Assembly: GCA_964573015.1 (NCBI GenBank)
Contig: CAZNHZ010000002.1
Location: 1-64,000 of the forward strand
DNA length: 64,000 nucleotides
From: JAPUDQ01 sp964573015
Lineage (GTDB): Bacteria > Patescibacteriota > Saccharimonadia > Saccharimonadales > Saccharimonadaceae
Reading direction: 5' to 3'
The notes under the pieces were generated by a model. That model saw only the letters and a list, made by a program, of their open reading frames with translations, searched no databases and had not been told where the DNA came from. Made by a program: the position numbers and the translations under genes. Positions within the stretch are counted from its first letter, which is position 1, and each line of letters starts with the position of its first letter. Positions 1 through 7,497 of this stretch are shown one piece after another.

Positions 1-479
1 GTAATCGCCTGGCGAATCCACCAGGTCGCATAAGTGCTAAACTTGAAACCTTTGTCTGGATCGAATTTTTCGACAGCGCGAAGCAGCCCGGTATTGCCCT
101 CTTGGATCAGATCGAGAAAATCCAGTCCACGACCGCTATAGCGTTTGGCAATCGAGACGACGAGACGCATATTGGCCTCGGCCATCTGATCTTTGGCTTT
201 TTTGTCGCCAGCCACAACTCGTTGCGCCAAGGCCAGCTCTTCCTCGGCATTTAGCAAAGGAATCTTGCCGATTTCGCGCAGATAAAGCCGTACTGAGTCA
301 TCAGAAACATCATCAAAATACACCGGAGTAGCCGGATCGTCGTCGAGGTCCTCGGCCTCAATATCATCAACGTCGGGCTCGTCAAGAGTATCAATATCTT
401 TCAAGCTGGCGATATCGTCATCTTCAGTTTCATCGAGTGGTGAATCAAATTCATCGTCGCGAGTCGTGTCATCAGGCAC
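1..479 (-). CDS. rpoD: RNA polymerase primary sigma factor RpoD (3' part cut by window edge)
   Basis: About 159 N-terminal residues are visible. A very acidic leader (many Asp/Glu, residues 1-55) is followed by sigma-70 region 1.2 (SVRLYLREIGKIPLL) and region 2 (MRLVVSIAKRYSGRGLDFLD, LIQEGNTGLLRAVEKFD, FSTYATWWIRQAI), the core-binding and -10-recognition helices. The start is GTG, preceded by AAGGAG inside the end of dnaG; the two genes overlap by 8 nt, so translation is probably coupled. The dnaG-rpoD pair is the classical macromolecular-synthesis operon order. Identity is certain; regions 3 and 4 lie outside the window. Confidence 0.96.
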   Translation of the reverse strand, partial: MPDDTTRDDEFDSPLDETEDDDIASLKDIDTLDEPDVDDIEAEDLDDDPATPVYFDDVSDDSVRLYLREIGKIPLLNAEEELALAQRVVAGDKKAKDQMAEANMRLVVSIAKRYSGRGLDFLDLIQEGNTGLLRAVEKFDPDKGFKFSTYATWWIRQAI

Positions 480-2226
480 GTTTGTTCTCCTTGATTAAAG
501 CTGCTAATTGCTGGCGCAACTGACTGACACGTGTCGTGTCGTGAGCCTCTTCGGCCTGACGAAGCTCAACTGCCAATCGTGCTTTGATTTGTTTTCGTTG
601 TTCGTCTTTTATTCTTCGAACGAGACTTGCAGCTTCGATCAGCCGGTTGCTACTGTCGACTGAGCCATAACGGGTCTCTGCTTTGAATAGAACAATTTTG
701 ACATAGGTCTCAATATTTTTCAAGCTTTTTGGCAACTGTTCCGGCAACGGATCGCCGCGATGGGCCAAGATATACCCAAGTAACTGCTGTCGCAATTCGC
801 CAGCTACCGCATCGGCCGTAAGATGGCGCAAGGCATCATGAACACTATGATCAAGCACCGCCAGCCCGAGCAGATAATCCTGATGAACCTCAGGATCGTG
901 TCCGGATGATGGAGTCAGATTGATCGGCTTGAGTCGACGCACGGGCTGACTCTTGGGCGAGAGGTTGAGCTTGCCGATGAGAGCCCGCCGGCTGGCGCCT
1001 GTCACCTCTGCCACACGACCGAGATAATGCTCCTGCTCGACTGGGTCTTTGATGCTGCGGATGATCGTCAGCGCCTGCGTGCTGAGCTCACGCTTGCCCG
1101 CGGCACTCGTCAGATCATACCGCTCCGAGTACTGGTCGATAATCCATTCAATTGCCGGCTGATGGCTGTCGATGACACTCTGCCAGAGCTTGGGGTCTTT
1201 TTTGATCAGCTCGTCAGGGTCTTTGAAGTCACTCGGCAGCGTGATGACGCTCAGCTCGACTCCGACTGCCTCGGCGATCGGAATCGCCCGCTCGGTCGCC
1301 GCCACCCCGGCCTTGTCGCCGTCAAAACACAGCCGTACATTACGCGTCAGACGACTCAGGCTCTTTAGGTGATGCTCGGTCATGGCGGTGCCGGCAGTCG
1401 CCACCGTCTGCTTGACCCCAGCCTGGTGACTGGCGATCACATCGAGATTGCCCTCGACCAGCACGACATAATCACTCAGCCGGATGGCTTCTTTGGCCTG
1501 AGCCAGACCAAACACCTGGCGGCCTTTGTCATAGAGTAGTGTCTGCGGCGTATTGAGATATTTTGGCGCGTTTTTGATATCGACGAGCAGCCGTCCGGTA
1601 AAGCCGACGATTTGCCCCTGCCCGTCACTGAGCGGAATAGCCAAACGTCCGCGTAGCAAGTCCATGCCGCGCGTATTGACGAGCCCGGCATCACGCAGCT
1701 CAGCCGCGGTAAAACCTTTGCTCAGCATAAACCGAGCTAAAACTGACCCAGCTTCGGGTGCATATCCCAGGCGAAAATCGAGAACAACTTGTTTATTAAA
1801 CCCTCGAACATTGCTAACATAGTGAATCGCACTCGAGTCCTTGATAAGCTGTCGCTGGTAAAACGTCGCCGCCAGTTCATTGGCGGCATAGAGACGCTTT
1901 TTCTTGTCGCCAAGGCCGCGGTCACTCCTGGTCTCATATAGGCCCAGATCGACACCGGCTTTGCGTGCCAACAGTTCGAGTGTCGCCCGAAAATCCAGCC
2001 CTTCGACCTCCATCACAAACGAAAAGACATCGCCGCCCTTGTTGGAGCTAAAATCATGCCAAATCTGCTTGTCGGGCGACACGAAAAAACTCGGCGTCTT
2101 CTCCTGGGTAAACGGACTCAGGCCGCGCCAGCTGCGGCCAGCACGTTTGAGCGGCACATACTCGCCGATCACGTCCTCAATCGCAAGACGGTTTCGCACC
2201 TCCTCCTTAGCCTCATCGGAAATCAT
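472..2226 (-). CDS. dnaG: DNA primase DnaG with degenerate zinc-binding site
   Basis: 584 aa, normal primase length. It synthesises RNA primers at the fork. N-terminal zinc-binding domain (about 1-100), RNA-polymerase/TOPRIM core (VLVEGNLDV and LCFDGDKAG carry the catalytic acidic residues) and a C-terminal helicase-interaction region are all recognisable. The four zinc ligands (Cys-x2-His-x17-Cys-x2-Cys in the family) align exactly with Ser37, Thr40, Asp58 and Ser61 (GLSPFTQEKTPSF, WHDFSS), so the zinc site appears lost while the surrounding fold motif is kept. The -10 box TATACT ends 6 nt before the ATG with no RBS, implying a leaderless mRNA. Followed by rpoD with an 8-nt overlap. Confidence 0.96.
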   Translation of the reverse strand: MISDEAKEEVRNRLAIEDVIGEYVPLKRAGRSWRGLSPFTQEKTPSFFVSPDKQIWHDFSSNKGGDVFSFVMEVEGLDFRATLELLARKAGVDLGLYETRSDRGLGDKKKRLYAANELAATFYQRQLIKDSSAIHYVSNVRGFNKQVVLDFRLGYAPEAGSVLARFMLSKGFTAAELRDAGLVNTRGMDLLRGRLAIPLSDGQGQIVGFTGRLLVDIKNAPKYLNTPQTLLYDKGRQVFGLAQAKEAIRLSDYVVLVEGNLDVIASHQAGVKQTVATAGTAMTEHHLKSLSRLTRNVRLCFDGDKAGVAATERAIPIAEAVGVELSVITLPSDFKDPDELIKKDPKLWQSVIDSHQPAIEWIIDQYSERYDLTSAAGKRELSTQALTIIRSIKDPVEQEHYLGRVAEVTGASRRALIGKLNLSPKSQPVRRLKPINLTPSSGHDPEVHQDYLLGLAVLDHSVHDALRHLTADAVAGELRQQLLGYILAHRGDPLPEQLPKSLKNIETYVKIVLFKAETRYGSVDSSNRLIEAASLVRRIKDEQRKQIKARLAVELRQAEEAHDTTRVSQLRQQLAALIKENKRA

Positions 2227-2271
2227 GCTTCTAGTATATACCTCCGAAACTACTTGTGATTAAATGGGGTT

Positions 2272-2850
2272 ATGGCCAAAGACCCGTATTTTATCGAACC
2301 GTCGACAGTTCACACCGGACCAACTCAAGTTAAAACCAATGCTTTTGGCATGATTGCCCTAATTATCGGCGTGCTGCTGGCGGTAGTAGCGGTTATATTT
2401 ATGTTTTCATCAAATACTCTCAATCCTGAGGATGAATCACAGCGGCTTATCTGGCGGCTGGAATCACTCGATGAAATGCTGGTGCTCGGCAAGCGTTACT
2501 CGCAAAGCGACGACATGCGGCGCTTCACCAGCAACAGTATCATCTTGATCGGCGGCGTAGTTCCGCCGGTAGAAGACGTGATAAAAACCGCCGGCTACAA
2601 AAAAACCAACAAAGATATCAAAGCCGCCGAAGCCGATGCCGAAACCCTCGAGCTGCTGCGCACGGCCGGCGTTAACGGTCGGTTTGACCCATCGTACAAA
2701 GAAAAGCTTAGTGATAAGCTTCGATCTGTCATGGATCAGCTCGACACCACTGATGACGCGCTCAAATCCAAAGAATTCAAAACGGCTGGCGGCAACGCCT
2801 ACACTATTTTCAAAGACGTCTACGACGCGCTCCAAAAAATCGATGTCTAA
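2272..2850 (+). CDS. Hypothetical single-pass membrane protein
   Basis: 192 aa, not recognised as a named family. A short cytoplasmic N-terminus is followed by one strong transmembrane helix (about residues 25-47, GMIALIIGVLLAVVAVIFMF) and a soluble, Lys/Asp-rich, probably helical C-terminal domain of about 140 residues. Divergent from dnaG (46-nt gap). A weak -10-like TTAAAT lies 6 nt before the ATG, and no convincing RBS is visible. Its 3' end overlaps the convergent MmcQ-like gene by 4 nt. Confidence 0.8.
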   Translation: MAKDPYFIEPSTVHTGPTQVKTNAFGMIALIIGVLLAVVAVIFMFSSNTLNPEDESQRLIWRLESLDEMLVLGKRYSQSDDMRRFTSNSIILIGGVVPPVEDVIKTAGYKKTNKDIKAAEADAETLELLRTAGVNGRFDPSYKEKLSDKLRSVMDQLDTTDDALKSKEFKTAGGNAYTIFKDVYDALQKIDV

Positions 2851-3176
2851 GACTCTTTGACTAGTTCGTAACTATGACGTATCAAATCGCGCAGCTCCTC
2901 TACCGGCACTTGCCCGCTGCAGATGATGGTATTCCAGTGTTTTTTGTTGAGATGGTAGCCCGGCAGCACTGTCTCGTATTTTTCGCGTAGTAGTTCGGCT
3001 AGCTGCGGATCGCACTTGAGGCTCAGGCGCACCGGATTACTATTTTCTGCAATCAGCGCAAACATCTTGCCAGCCTCACCTCGTCGATACACTGCCGTCG
3101 TCTCATCAAATGGAAAATCTAAGCACACTCCCGGCAGTGCCGTTATCATGTCTTCGAGTGCTTTACGTGCTATCAT
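2847..3176 (-). CDS. MmcQ/YjbR family protein
   Basis: 109 aa. It matches the MmcQ/YjbR (CyaY-like fold) family: an N-terminal helix with LPGVCLDFPFDETTAVYR, a central VRLSLKCDP strand, PGYHLNKKHWNTI, then a C-terminal helix with ELRDLIRHSYELV. The family is annotated as possibly DNA-binding but its function is not established. The start codon overlaps the stop of the upstream CapA-like gene (ATGA, 4 nt), so the two form a translationally coupled operon. Confidence 0.88.
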   Translation of the reverse strand: MIARKALEDMITALPGVCLDFPFDETTAVYRRGEAGKMFALIAENSNPVRLSLKCDPQLAELLREKYETVLPGYHLNKKHWNTIICSGQVPVEELRDLIRHSYELVKES

Positions 3177-4402
3177 TCCCCACTATTATTACCAGACAAT
3201 CCGGAAATTGTCTGCTGCCAGCGCAGTCGCTGTTTTATCGAATCGAGTTGAGCGGGTGTGGCAGGTTTGACGAGTTTGCCGGAGTTGTCGCTGCCGCGAA
3301 CCCCAAAATGATACTTGAGCACGAGCTTGGACAATTTTTGTTCAGCCGCTTTCGCGAGACAGGCGTCCTGGTACGATGAACACTCTTCAGCCAACTTGAT
3401 CCAACGAGCGAGATCAGGATTGTCTTTGGCCTCAACACTGACCGTCATATCGAGTACGGCACTGCGTGTCACCTCCGAGTTAAATTGTTGATCAAATATA
3501 AAGTTGCCGAGGCTATACATGATCAGATGCCCTTTGTAGCTCTCAGTTGACTGCACCCAGTGCGGATGATCTCCAATCACGACATCGGCGCCGGCATCGA
3601 TCAGTGCGCGGTGCCAGGTGGTCTTGATCTCATCGGGTTCGGCCTTGTACTCGGCACCGCTGTGCGGCATCGCGACAACAGGAAAATAATCGGTATAGCG
3701 TTTCATAACGGCGATTGAGTCAGCTGTCGGCGTCTTGAACACACCATGATACCCGCACCAGACGATCGGCAGCTTCACCGGCTTCGTCTTGCCATCATTC
3801 AGCGCCGCTCGCGCCGGTAGGCTGATGACATCGCAAAGATGATCGTAATCCTCCGGCTCATACGTCCCAAAATACTGGATGCCCTCTGCCGCCAGATGCT
3901 GGCGCGTCTCGAGGAGCCCCTCAGCACCTTGGTTGTCAGTATGATTATTAGCAAGCGTAAAGGCCGTGAACCATTTTTTAGCCTCCGGCAGATATTCGGG
4001 ACTGCAGTCAAACTGCAGCGTATCGTCCTCGACGCGCGAGCTCACTTTGGGATTATTTGTGATCGGACACTCCATGTCGGCGATCCAGGCATCATAATTG
4101 TCACGACTAAACTCATTGAGACGCGAAAACGGATAATCAAACTTGAGCTCGCTCGCCTGCGACCAATCGTTGATATACCTCCCCCAGTAGACATCACCCA
4201 TCACCAGCATGCGACTCTCGAGAGAACTCGTCGTCACGATCGTTTTTGCCGGCACTTTTTTGGATAGAACATTCCGATGATTGTTGGCTTGCAGCCAGCT
4301 ATAAGCACTATAGGCTCCACCGCCGATGACGGCCAAGACAAGCAGTACGAGCAGTCCCCGTCGCAGCGATAGTCGCCGTCTCCCTCGTTCAATCCTCAGC
4401 AT
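3173..4402 (-). CDS. CapA-like membrane-anchored metallophosphoesterase-fold protein
   Basis: 409 aa. An N-terminal Arg-rich segment and one TM helix (about 13-35) anchor an extracytoplasmic PGA_cap/CapA domain. Family signatures are visible: VMGDVYWGR, ADMECPI, LANNHTDNQG, VAMPHSGAEY, VVIGDHPHW and MYSLGNFIFDQ, the calcineurin-like residues D, N-H, H and H. CapA-family proteins act in poly-gamma-glutamate capsule synthesis, but isolated members such as this have no known substrate. The -10 element TACACT lies 6 nt before the ATG, so a leaderless mRNA is likely. Confidence 0.9.
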   Translation of the reverse strand: MLRIERGRRRLSLRRGLLVLLVLAVIGGGAYSAYSWLQANNHRNVLSKKVPAKTIVTTSSLESRMLVMGDVYWGRYINDWSQASELKFDYPFSRLNEFSRDNYDAWIADMECPITNNPKVSSRVEDDTLQFDCSPEYLPEAKKWFTAFTLANNHTDNQGAEGLLETRQHLAAEGIQYFGTYEPEDYDHLCDVISLPARAALNDGKTKPVKLPIVWCGYHGVFKTPTADSIAVMKRYTDYFPVVAMPHSGAEYKAEPDEIKTTWHRALIDAGADVVIGDHPHWVQSTESYKGHLIMYSLGNFIFDQQFNSEVTRSAVLDMTVSVEAKDNPDLARWIKLAEECSSYQDACLAKAAEQKLSKLVLKYHFGVRGSDNSGKLVKPATPAQLDSIKQRLRWQQTISGLSGNNSGE

Positions 4403-4406
4403 ATAT

Positions 4407-4622
4407 TTAGTGTATCATCCACGGCGCTCGGCGCAGCGGATTGCCGCTGGCGACACGAAACGGCCGGCGATCAACGGGTGCAGCCGATCGTACGAACTCA
4501 TCGTGCAGCGCCGTCAGTTTGGTCTGATCGGCATTTGACCCGGTGACAATCGCTCCAACCGTGCCGGATAACTTCTCAAAATATCGATGTGCCGCCGCAA
4601 CACCCAGCGGTGCCGTTGCCAA
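4407..4622 (-). pseudogene. Possible C-terminal remnant of an unidentified gene
   Basis: An open frame of about 71 codons on the minus strand, beginning inside or at the edge of the 138-bp palindromic element, encodes a plausible natural sequence (PLGVAAAHRYFEKL, GAIVTGSNAD, PFRVASGNPLRRAPW). The Ala/Gly-rich helix followed by a TGSN turn is reminiscent of the C-terminus of PLP-dependent enzymes, but this is too weak for a family call. In this frame a TGA lies within the element, and the short sequence upstream (towards orn) has stops in all three frames, so no intact gene remains. It may be a truncated gene interrupted by the element. Confidence 0.35.
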
Positions 4623-4623
4623 A

Positions 4624-4761
4624 CCGCAACCCGGCGGTCACCATCTCCTGTAGAGACTGTGACCCAAAGAGCGTCAGCTCCTGGGTTCAGCCGAACGCCA
4701 CGGGCTGGCGAAGCCACCCGTAAAGTGTGCTCTTGGGGAGATGGTGACCGCCGGGTTGCGG
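4624..4761 (+). repeat. 138-bp palindromic element, copy 3 (intergenic)
   Basis: A 25-bp left arm (from CCGCAACCCGGCGG, 4624-4648) is perfectly complementary to the right arm (4737-4761). The 88-bp core shares conserved blocks with copies at 11783 and 32180: CCCAAAGAG, GCGTCAGC, CAGCC, GCCACGGGC and AGCC followed by GTAAAG. The core folds into hairpin A (TGACCCA to TGGGTTCA with GAGC-GTCA-GCTC) and hairpin B (GGGCTGGC-GAA-GCCACCC). Read on the plus strand it encodes the same peptide theme as the in-frame copies (TQRASA, PRAGEA). Perfect arms suggest this is the youngest copy. Confidence 0.85.
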
Positions 4762-4836
4762 ATATGCCTGATCAAGTCAATTCATGGCGCGCGGAAGCCG
4801 CTATCAAGCAGACCGATGTGCCCAAATAATCAAAAC

Positions 4837-5379
4837 TTAAACCTTTACCTTGCCGAGATAATACCGCAGCTCTTCGATACTGCCGCGGATATCATCGAGT
4901 GCCCGATGCATCTCGGGCTTGGCAAATTTCTTGCGGTACTTACCCTCAAACACCACCTTCCAGGCACTGACATCCAGCATACGATAGTGCAGCCTGGCAT
5001 CCAGCCGCGGCCACTCATTGATGATAAACCGCCGGTCCTGGTGAATCGAATTGCCCGCCAGCAGCACCGGCACATCATCAGCGAAATGTTCAGCGATAAA
5101 TGCCAATAGCTCATTCTCAACAATTCGACCATTTTTACCCGTCATGTTTTGCGCAACGAGTGCATCACGCGCCACTGGGTTCTGGTCCCAAAAGGCTTTT
5201 GAAACTTCCATTCGCTGCTCGAGCAGTCGTGGCCCGACTTTTTTGACGGCAGTATAGGTCGCTATCTCATCAAACTGCCAGTCCGTCGCAATCGCTGCAA
5301 CTTCCAATATCCGATCCTCTAGCGGGTCCAGACCAGTCATTTCTAGATCCACCCATAGTACTTTGGCGCGTTTACTCAT
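4837..5379 (-). CDS. orn: Oligoribonuclease
   Basis: 180 aa, the full length of Orn, which degrades 2-5-nt RNA to mononucleotides. The DEDDh exonuclease motifs are present: VDLEMTGLDP (ExoI), GNSIHQDRRFI (ExoII, with SIHQDR as in E. coli Orn) and HRALDDIRGSIEELRYY (ExoIII with the catalytic His). The -10 TATACT lies 6 nt before the ATG (leaderless). Downstream lie the remnant region and the palindromic element. Confidence 0.95.
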   Translation of the reverse strand: MSKRAKVLWVDLEMTGLDPLEDRILEVAAIATDWQFDEIATYTAVKKVGPRLLEQRMEVSKAFWDQNPVARDALVAQNMTGKNGRIVENELLAFIAEHFADDVPVLLAGNSIHQDRRFIINEWPRLDARLHYRMLDVSAWKVVFEGKYRKKFAKPEMHRALDDIRGSIEELRYYLGKVKV

Positions 5380-5401
5380 ATCAGTAGTATACCCGAAAAT
5401 T

Positions 5402-5458
5402 GTGACGCCGCGCGCCCCGGGACGTGTTTATCCGGGGCAGCGCGGCAGGTCGCGTCAC
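5402..5458 (-). terminator. Large hairpin terminator after the small-ORF pair
   Basis: A long interrupted stem pairs GTGACGC (5402-5408) with GCGTCAC (5452-5458), with an internal CCCCGGG/CCGGGG pairing. On the minus strand it lies directly after the stop of the small ORF at 5459 and is followed by a short T-rich stretch (AATTTTC). Very GC-rich compared with the flanks. Confidence 0.6.
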
Positions 5459-5572
5459 CTAACCTTTCGGTTGTTTCTTGCCGGTAGGGTGCGGCCGACG
5501 CATCTGACGACGCATCAACGCATTACCGACAGGGTCTTGACGAGGTTGCGATGGGCGGATGTGTTGGATCAT
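5459..5572 (-). CDS. Small basic protein, 37 aa (second of a coupled pair)
   Basis: This ORF begins with an ATGA overlap on the stop of the 46-aa ORF upstream, the usual signature of translational coupling, and ends just before a large hairpin terminator. The product is Arg/Pro/Gln-rich (MRRQMRRPHPTGKKQPKG at the C-terminus) and has no recognisable domain. Codons are markedly GC-ending compared with orn. Function unknown; the arrangement (promoter, RBS, two overlapping ORFs, terminator) argues that it is expressed. Confidence 0.55.
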   Translation of the reverse strand: MIQHIRPSQPRQDPVGNALMRRQMRRPHPTGKKQPKG

Positions 5573-5709
5573 GGACGTCGATTCCACCAGCTCCAGGGTT
5601 CGTACAGCCCCAGACCCACGCCGGTGTAGAGCAGCCACACCGGCCGACCGAAACCGACGCGTGCCTGCAGCGCCCTACCGCGCCACGTCTTATCCCGCGA
5701 TGATGCCAT
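5569..5709 (-). CDS. Small protein, 46 aa, Trp/Arg-rich
   Basis: ATG start with the purine-rich RBS GAGAGGGG about 9 nt upstream, and a promoter (TTGACA, 18 nt, TTTATA) about 40 nt upstream. The product has a basic N-terminus, a hydrophobic segment (PVWLLYTGVGLGLYEPW) that could be a short membrane or amphipathic helix, and a C-terminal WSWWNRRP. Not recognised. It overlaps the next ORF by 4 nt. The GC-rich codon choice resembles other small accessory genes in this window (7498, 26138, 28659, 29885). Confidence 0.6.
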   Translation of the reverse strand: MASSRDKTWRGRALQARVGFGRPVWLLYTGVGLGLYEPWSWWNRRP

Positions 5710-5742
5710 CGTAGGCCCCTCTCGTAGGTGCTATGACTCTCT

Positions 5743-5772
5743 TATAAAAGCCTTAATCACATTTGATGTCAA
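5743..5772 (-). promoter_or_regulatory. Sigma-70-type promoter of the 5569/5459 small-ORF pair
   Basis: On the minus strand: TTGACA (5767-5772), an 18-nt spacer and TTTATA (5743-5748). It lies upstream of the RBS and ATG of the 46-aa ORF. Confidence 0.6.
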
Positions 5773-5795
5773 GAGCTTATCTTAAAACTATAGCC

Positions 5796-6380
5796 TTATG
5801 CGCCACGCTTGGCTTTGAGTGCGTCAGTGTACCACACGAGACTGTCGAGCATGGCTTCGAGCGGTTTTTGTAAATAGGTGTGTTCTTCATCGAGAGTCCC
5901 GTCAGCAGTAAACACGTCGCCACCAGCGATGTTGCCTTTGATCGTAATACTGTCCGGTACGGGGACTGCCCCGAGGTTGCTATTGATGATAAGTCGCAGA
6001 TGTTCGTTTGCCCGCGCACCACCAATTGAGCCATGCGAGACAATCGCGACAGGTTTTTTCATTAGCTGAAAATCTAGTGTATCGATCGCATTTTTGAGCA
6101 CACCTGGTATCGAGTGGTTATATTCTGGCGTTACGATGACGAATCCATCAGCTTCGGCCAGCTTCGCCGTCCACGCTTTGGCCGGTTCTGATAGGTCTCT
6201 TTGCTGATTGCCCATAGGTGGTATTGACTCTGTCATAAATGGCAAATCGTAATCAGCCAGATCGACTTGCTCAAACATTACATCAGCGTGCCGCTCTGAC
6301 GCGGTAGATGCTACCCAGTCAGCAACACGTGGCGTCGCTCGGCCTTCTCGTGTCGAGCCGCTAATAATTTGGATCTTCAT
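5796..6380 (-). CDS. NAD(P)H-dependent FMN reductase (flavodoxin-like)
   Basis: 194 aa. The flavodoxin-like FMN_red fold is clear: phosphate loop IISGSTREGRATPRVADW, the FVIVTPEYNHSIPGVLKNAIDTLD motif typical of NADPH-dependent FMN reductases, and KPVAIVSHGSIGGARANEHLR. Likely cytoplasmic, reducing flavin or quinone substrates. An RBS (GGGAGA) precedes the ATG. Divergent from an HxlR-type regulator with a perfect inverted repeat between them, so it is probably controlled by that regulator in a redox or electrophile response (inference). Confidence 0.9.
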   Translation of the reverse strand: MKIQIISGSTREGRATPRVADWVASTASERHADVMFEQVDLADYDLPFMTESIPPMGNQQRDLSEPAKAWTAKLAEADGFVIVTPEYNHSIPGVLKNAIDTLDFQLMKKPVAIVSHGSIGGARANEHLRLIINSNLGAVPVPDSITIKGNIAGGDVFTADGTLDEEHTYLQKPLEAMLDSLVWYTDALKAKRGA

Positions 6381-6402
6381 ATCTTTATCTCCCTCTTTAT
6401 GC

Positions 6403-6426
6403 TATACTTTATATAGTAAAAGTATA
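6403..6426. promoter_or_regulatory. Inverted repeat, likely HxlR-family operator
   Basis: TATACTTT, 8 nt, AAAGTATA: perfect 8-bp arms in the 76-nt gap between the divergent FMN reductase and HxlR genes, overlapping the promoter region of the reductase. A related half-site (CTATACAAAGT) lies just downstream. The position and symmetry fit a dimeric winged-helix regulator site. Confidence 0.65.
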
Positions 6427-6456
6427 ACGAGTCTACTATACAAAGTAAAGTAAATT

Positions 6457-6792
6457 ATGAATATTAATGATTCTGCCCCTTGTGACATCAAGACCGCCAT
6501 GTCGGTACTCGGCAATAAATGGACGGCTTTGATCATTCGTGAACTAGCCATTGAAGCTAGGCGATTTGGTCAGCTCGAAAAGTCAATCGCCGGCCTCAAC
6601 CCGCGCACTCTTAGCCAGCGTCTCGACGCCCTCGAAAACGACCGGATCATCAAATCATGCTCTGACGGCGGCAGCTACACTCACCGCTGCTATGCCCTGA
6701 CCGACAAAGGCCGTGACCTGCTGCCGATTCTCGAGAAGATGGCCCAATGGGGCGAAAAGTATCCATCAGACCCGCTACAAAATGTTGCCTAA
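6457..6792 (+). CDS. HxlR-family transcriptional regulator
   Basis: 111 aa. It has the HxlR winged-helix signature: CDIKTAMSVLGNKWTALIIREL, RFGQLEKSIAGLNPRTLSQRLDALE (recognition helix), then YALTDKGRDLLPILEKMAQWG. An N-terminal Cys (APCDI) sits where redox- or quinone-sensing HxlR proteins such as HypR/QorR carry a reactive cysteine. Divergent from the FMN reductase, and followed directly by an intrinsic terminator. Confidence 0.92.
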   Translation: MNINDSAPCDIKTAMSVLGNKWTALIIRELAIEARRFGQLEKSIAGLNPRTLSQRLDALENDRIIKSCSDGGSYTHRCYALTDKGRDLLPILEKMAQWGEKYPSDPLQNVA

Positions 6793-6795
6793 CCT

Positions 6796-6824
6796 AAAAA
6801 CTCCGGTAAATCACCGGAGTTTTT
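6796..6824 (+). terminator. Intrinsic terminator of the HxlR gene
   Basis: AAAAACTCCGGT, 5-nt loop, ACCGGAGTTTTT. A perfect stem with T tract; it can serve both strands (also the end of mscL). Confidence 0.9.
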
Positions 6825-6839
6825 ACCTACATTTACTGT

Positions 6840-7292
6840 TTAGCTGTCCTTTTTGCGGTCGAGACGGTCGAGCTTGAGCATGTGGACGATCGCGTAGACT
6901 ACTAGGGCCACCGCGAGGAGCGTGATCAGCGAGCTGACAAAGGCACCCCAGGGGAACTCCGCAGTGCGTCCGCCGACATTGACGCTAAATTTGGCAGCCT
7001 GCAGCCCTGCCTGAGACCCGATCAGCAGCTGAACCAGCGGATCGATAAAAGCCTGGACGAGCTTCTTGACCGTGTCACCAGCGGCAGTACCGATCGCCAG
7101 ACCGACAGCCAGACCGACAACGCCCTGCTCTCTGATAAATCGCATAAACCCGCCGGCATGTCCGGCTGAGGCGCGAGCTCTGAGCTCGGCGGCTTTGGCG
7201 CTGGCGGCGGCTCGCTTGGCATGAGCGGCACTTGCCGCGGCCGATACCGTAGATTTTTTGATAGGTTTTTTAGCGGCCTTGGTGGTAGCCAT
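6840..7292 (-). CDS. mscL: Large-conductance mechanosensitive channel MscL with basic N-terminal extension
   Basis: 150 aa. Residues about 47-150 match MscL: GFMRFIREQGVVGLAVGLAIGTAAGDTVKKLV (TM1 region), a periplasmic loop (SVNVGGRTAEFPWG), TM2 (FVSSLITLLAVALVVYAIVH) and a short basic tail. MscL opens under membrane tension to release solutes. Unusual: the first 45 residues are a Lys/Ala-rich, histone-H1-like extension (KKPIKKSTVSAAASAAHAKR) not found in typical MscL. An RBS (AAGGAGA) precedes the ATG. Confidence 0.88.
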   Translation of the reverse strand: MATTKAAKKPIKKSTVSAAASAAHAKRAAASAKAAELRARASAGHAGGFMRFIREQGVVGLAVGLAIGTAAGDTVKKLVQAFIDPLVQLLIGSQAGLQAAKFSVNVGGRTAEFPWGAFVSSLITLLAVALVVYAIVHMLKLDRLDRKKDS

Positions 7293-7386
7293 TGAGATTC
7301 TCCTTTTATATCCTCGTCAACTGACGAATTACCTCTGTTATGATGAAAATTATATCCAAATATGAGAAAAACACAAGGAGAGGTGT

Positions 7387-7425
7387 GAGCGGGCGGGCAG
7401 CATGTGACGCTGCCCGCCTCCGCTC
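7387..7425 (-). terminator. GC-rich hairpin downstream of the 7498 gene
   Basis: GAGCGGGCGGGCAGC (7387-7401) pairs with GCTGCCCGCCTCCGCTC (7409-7425) around a 7-nt loop. It lies about 70 nt beyond the stop of the minus-strand gene; a GTTTTT tract follows after about 13 nt. Probably a terminator, though the U tract is not adjacent. Confidence 0.5.
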
Positions 7426-7497
7426 AAAGCCACGGGCTTCTACGGGTTATCCGCAGATCAGCCCGTCCTTAGCAGCCACAGGTAGTGGGTCGCACTA

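Noticed and set aside
4587..4829. 80-codon plus-strand ORF through palindromic element copy 3
   Set aside because: It consists mainly of the element itself, lacks an RBS and has no plausible protein outside it.
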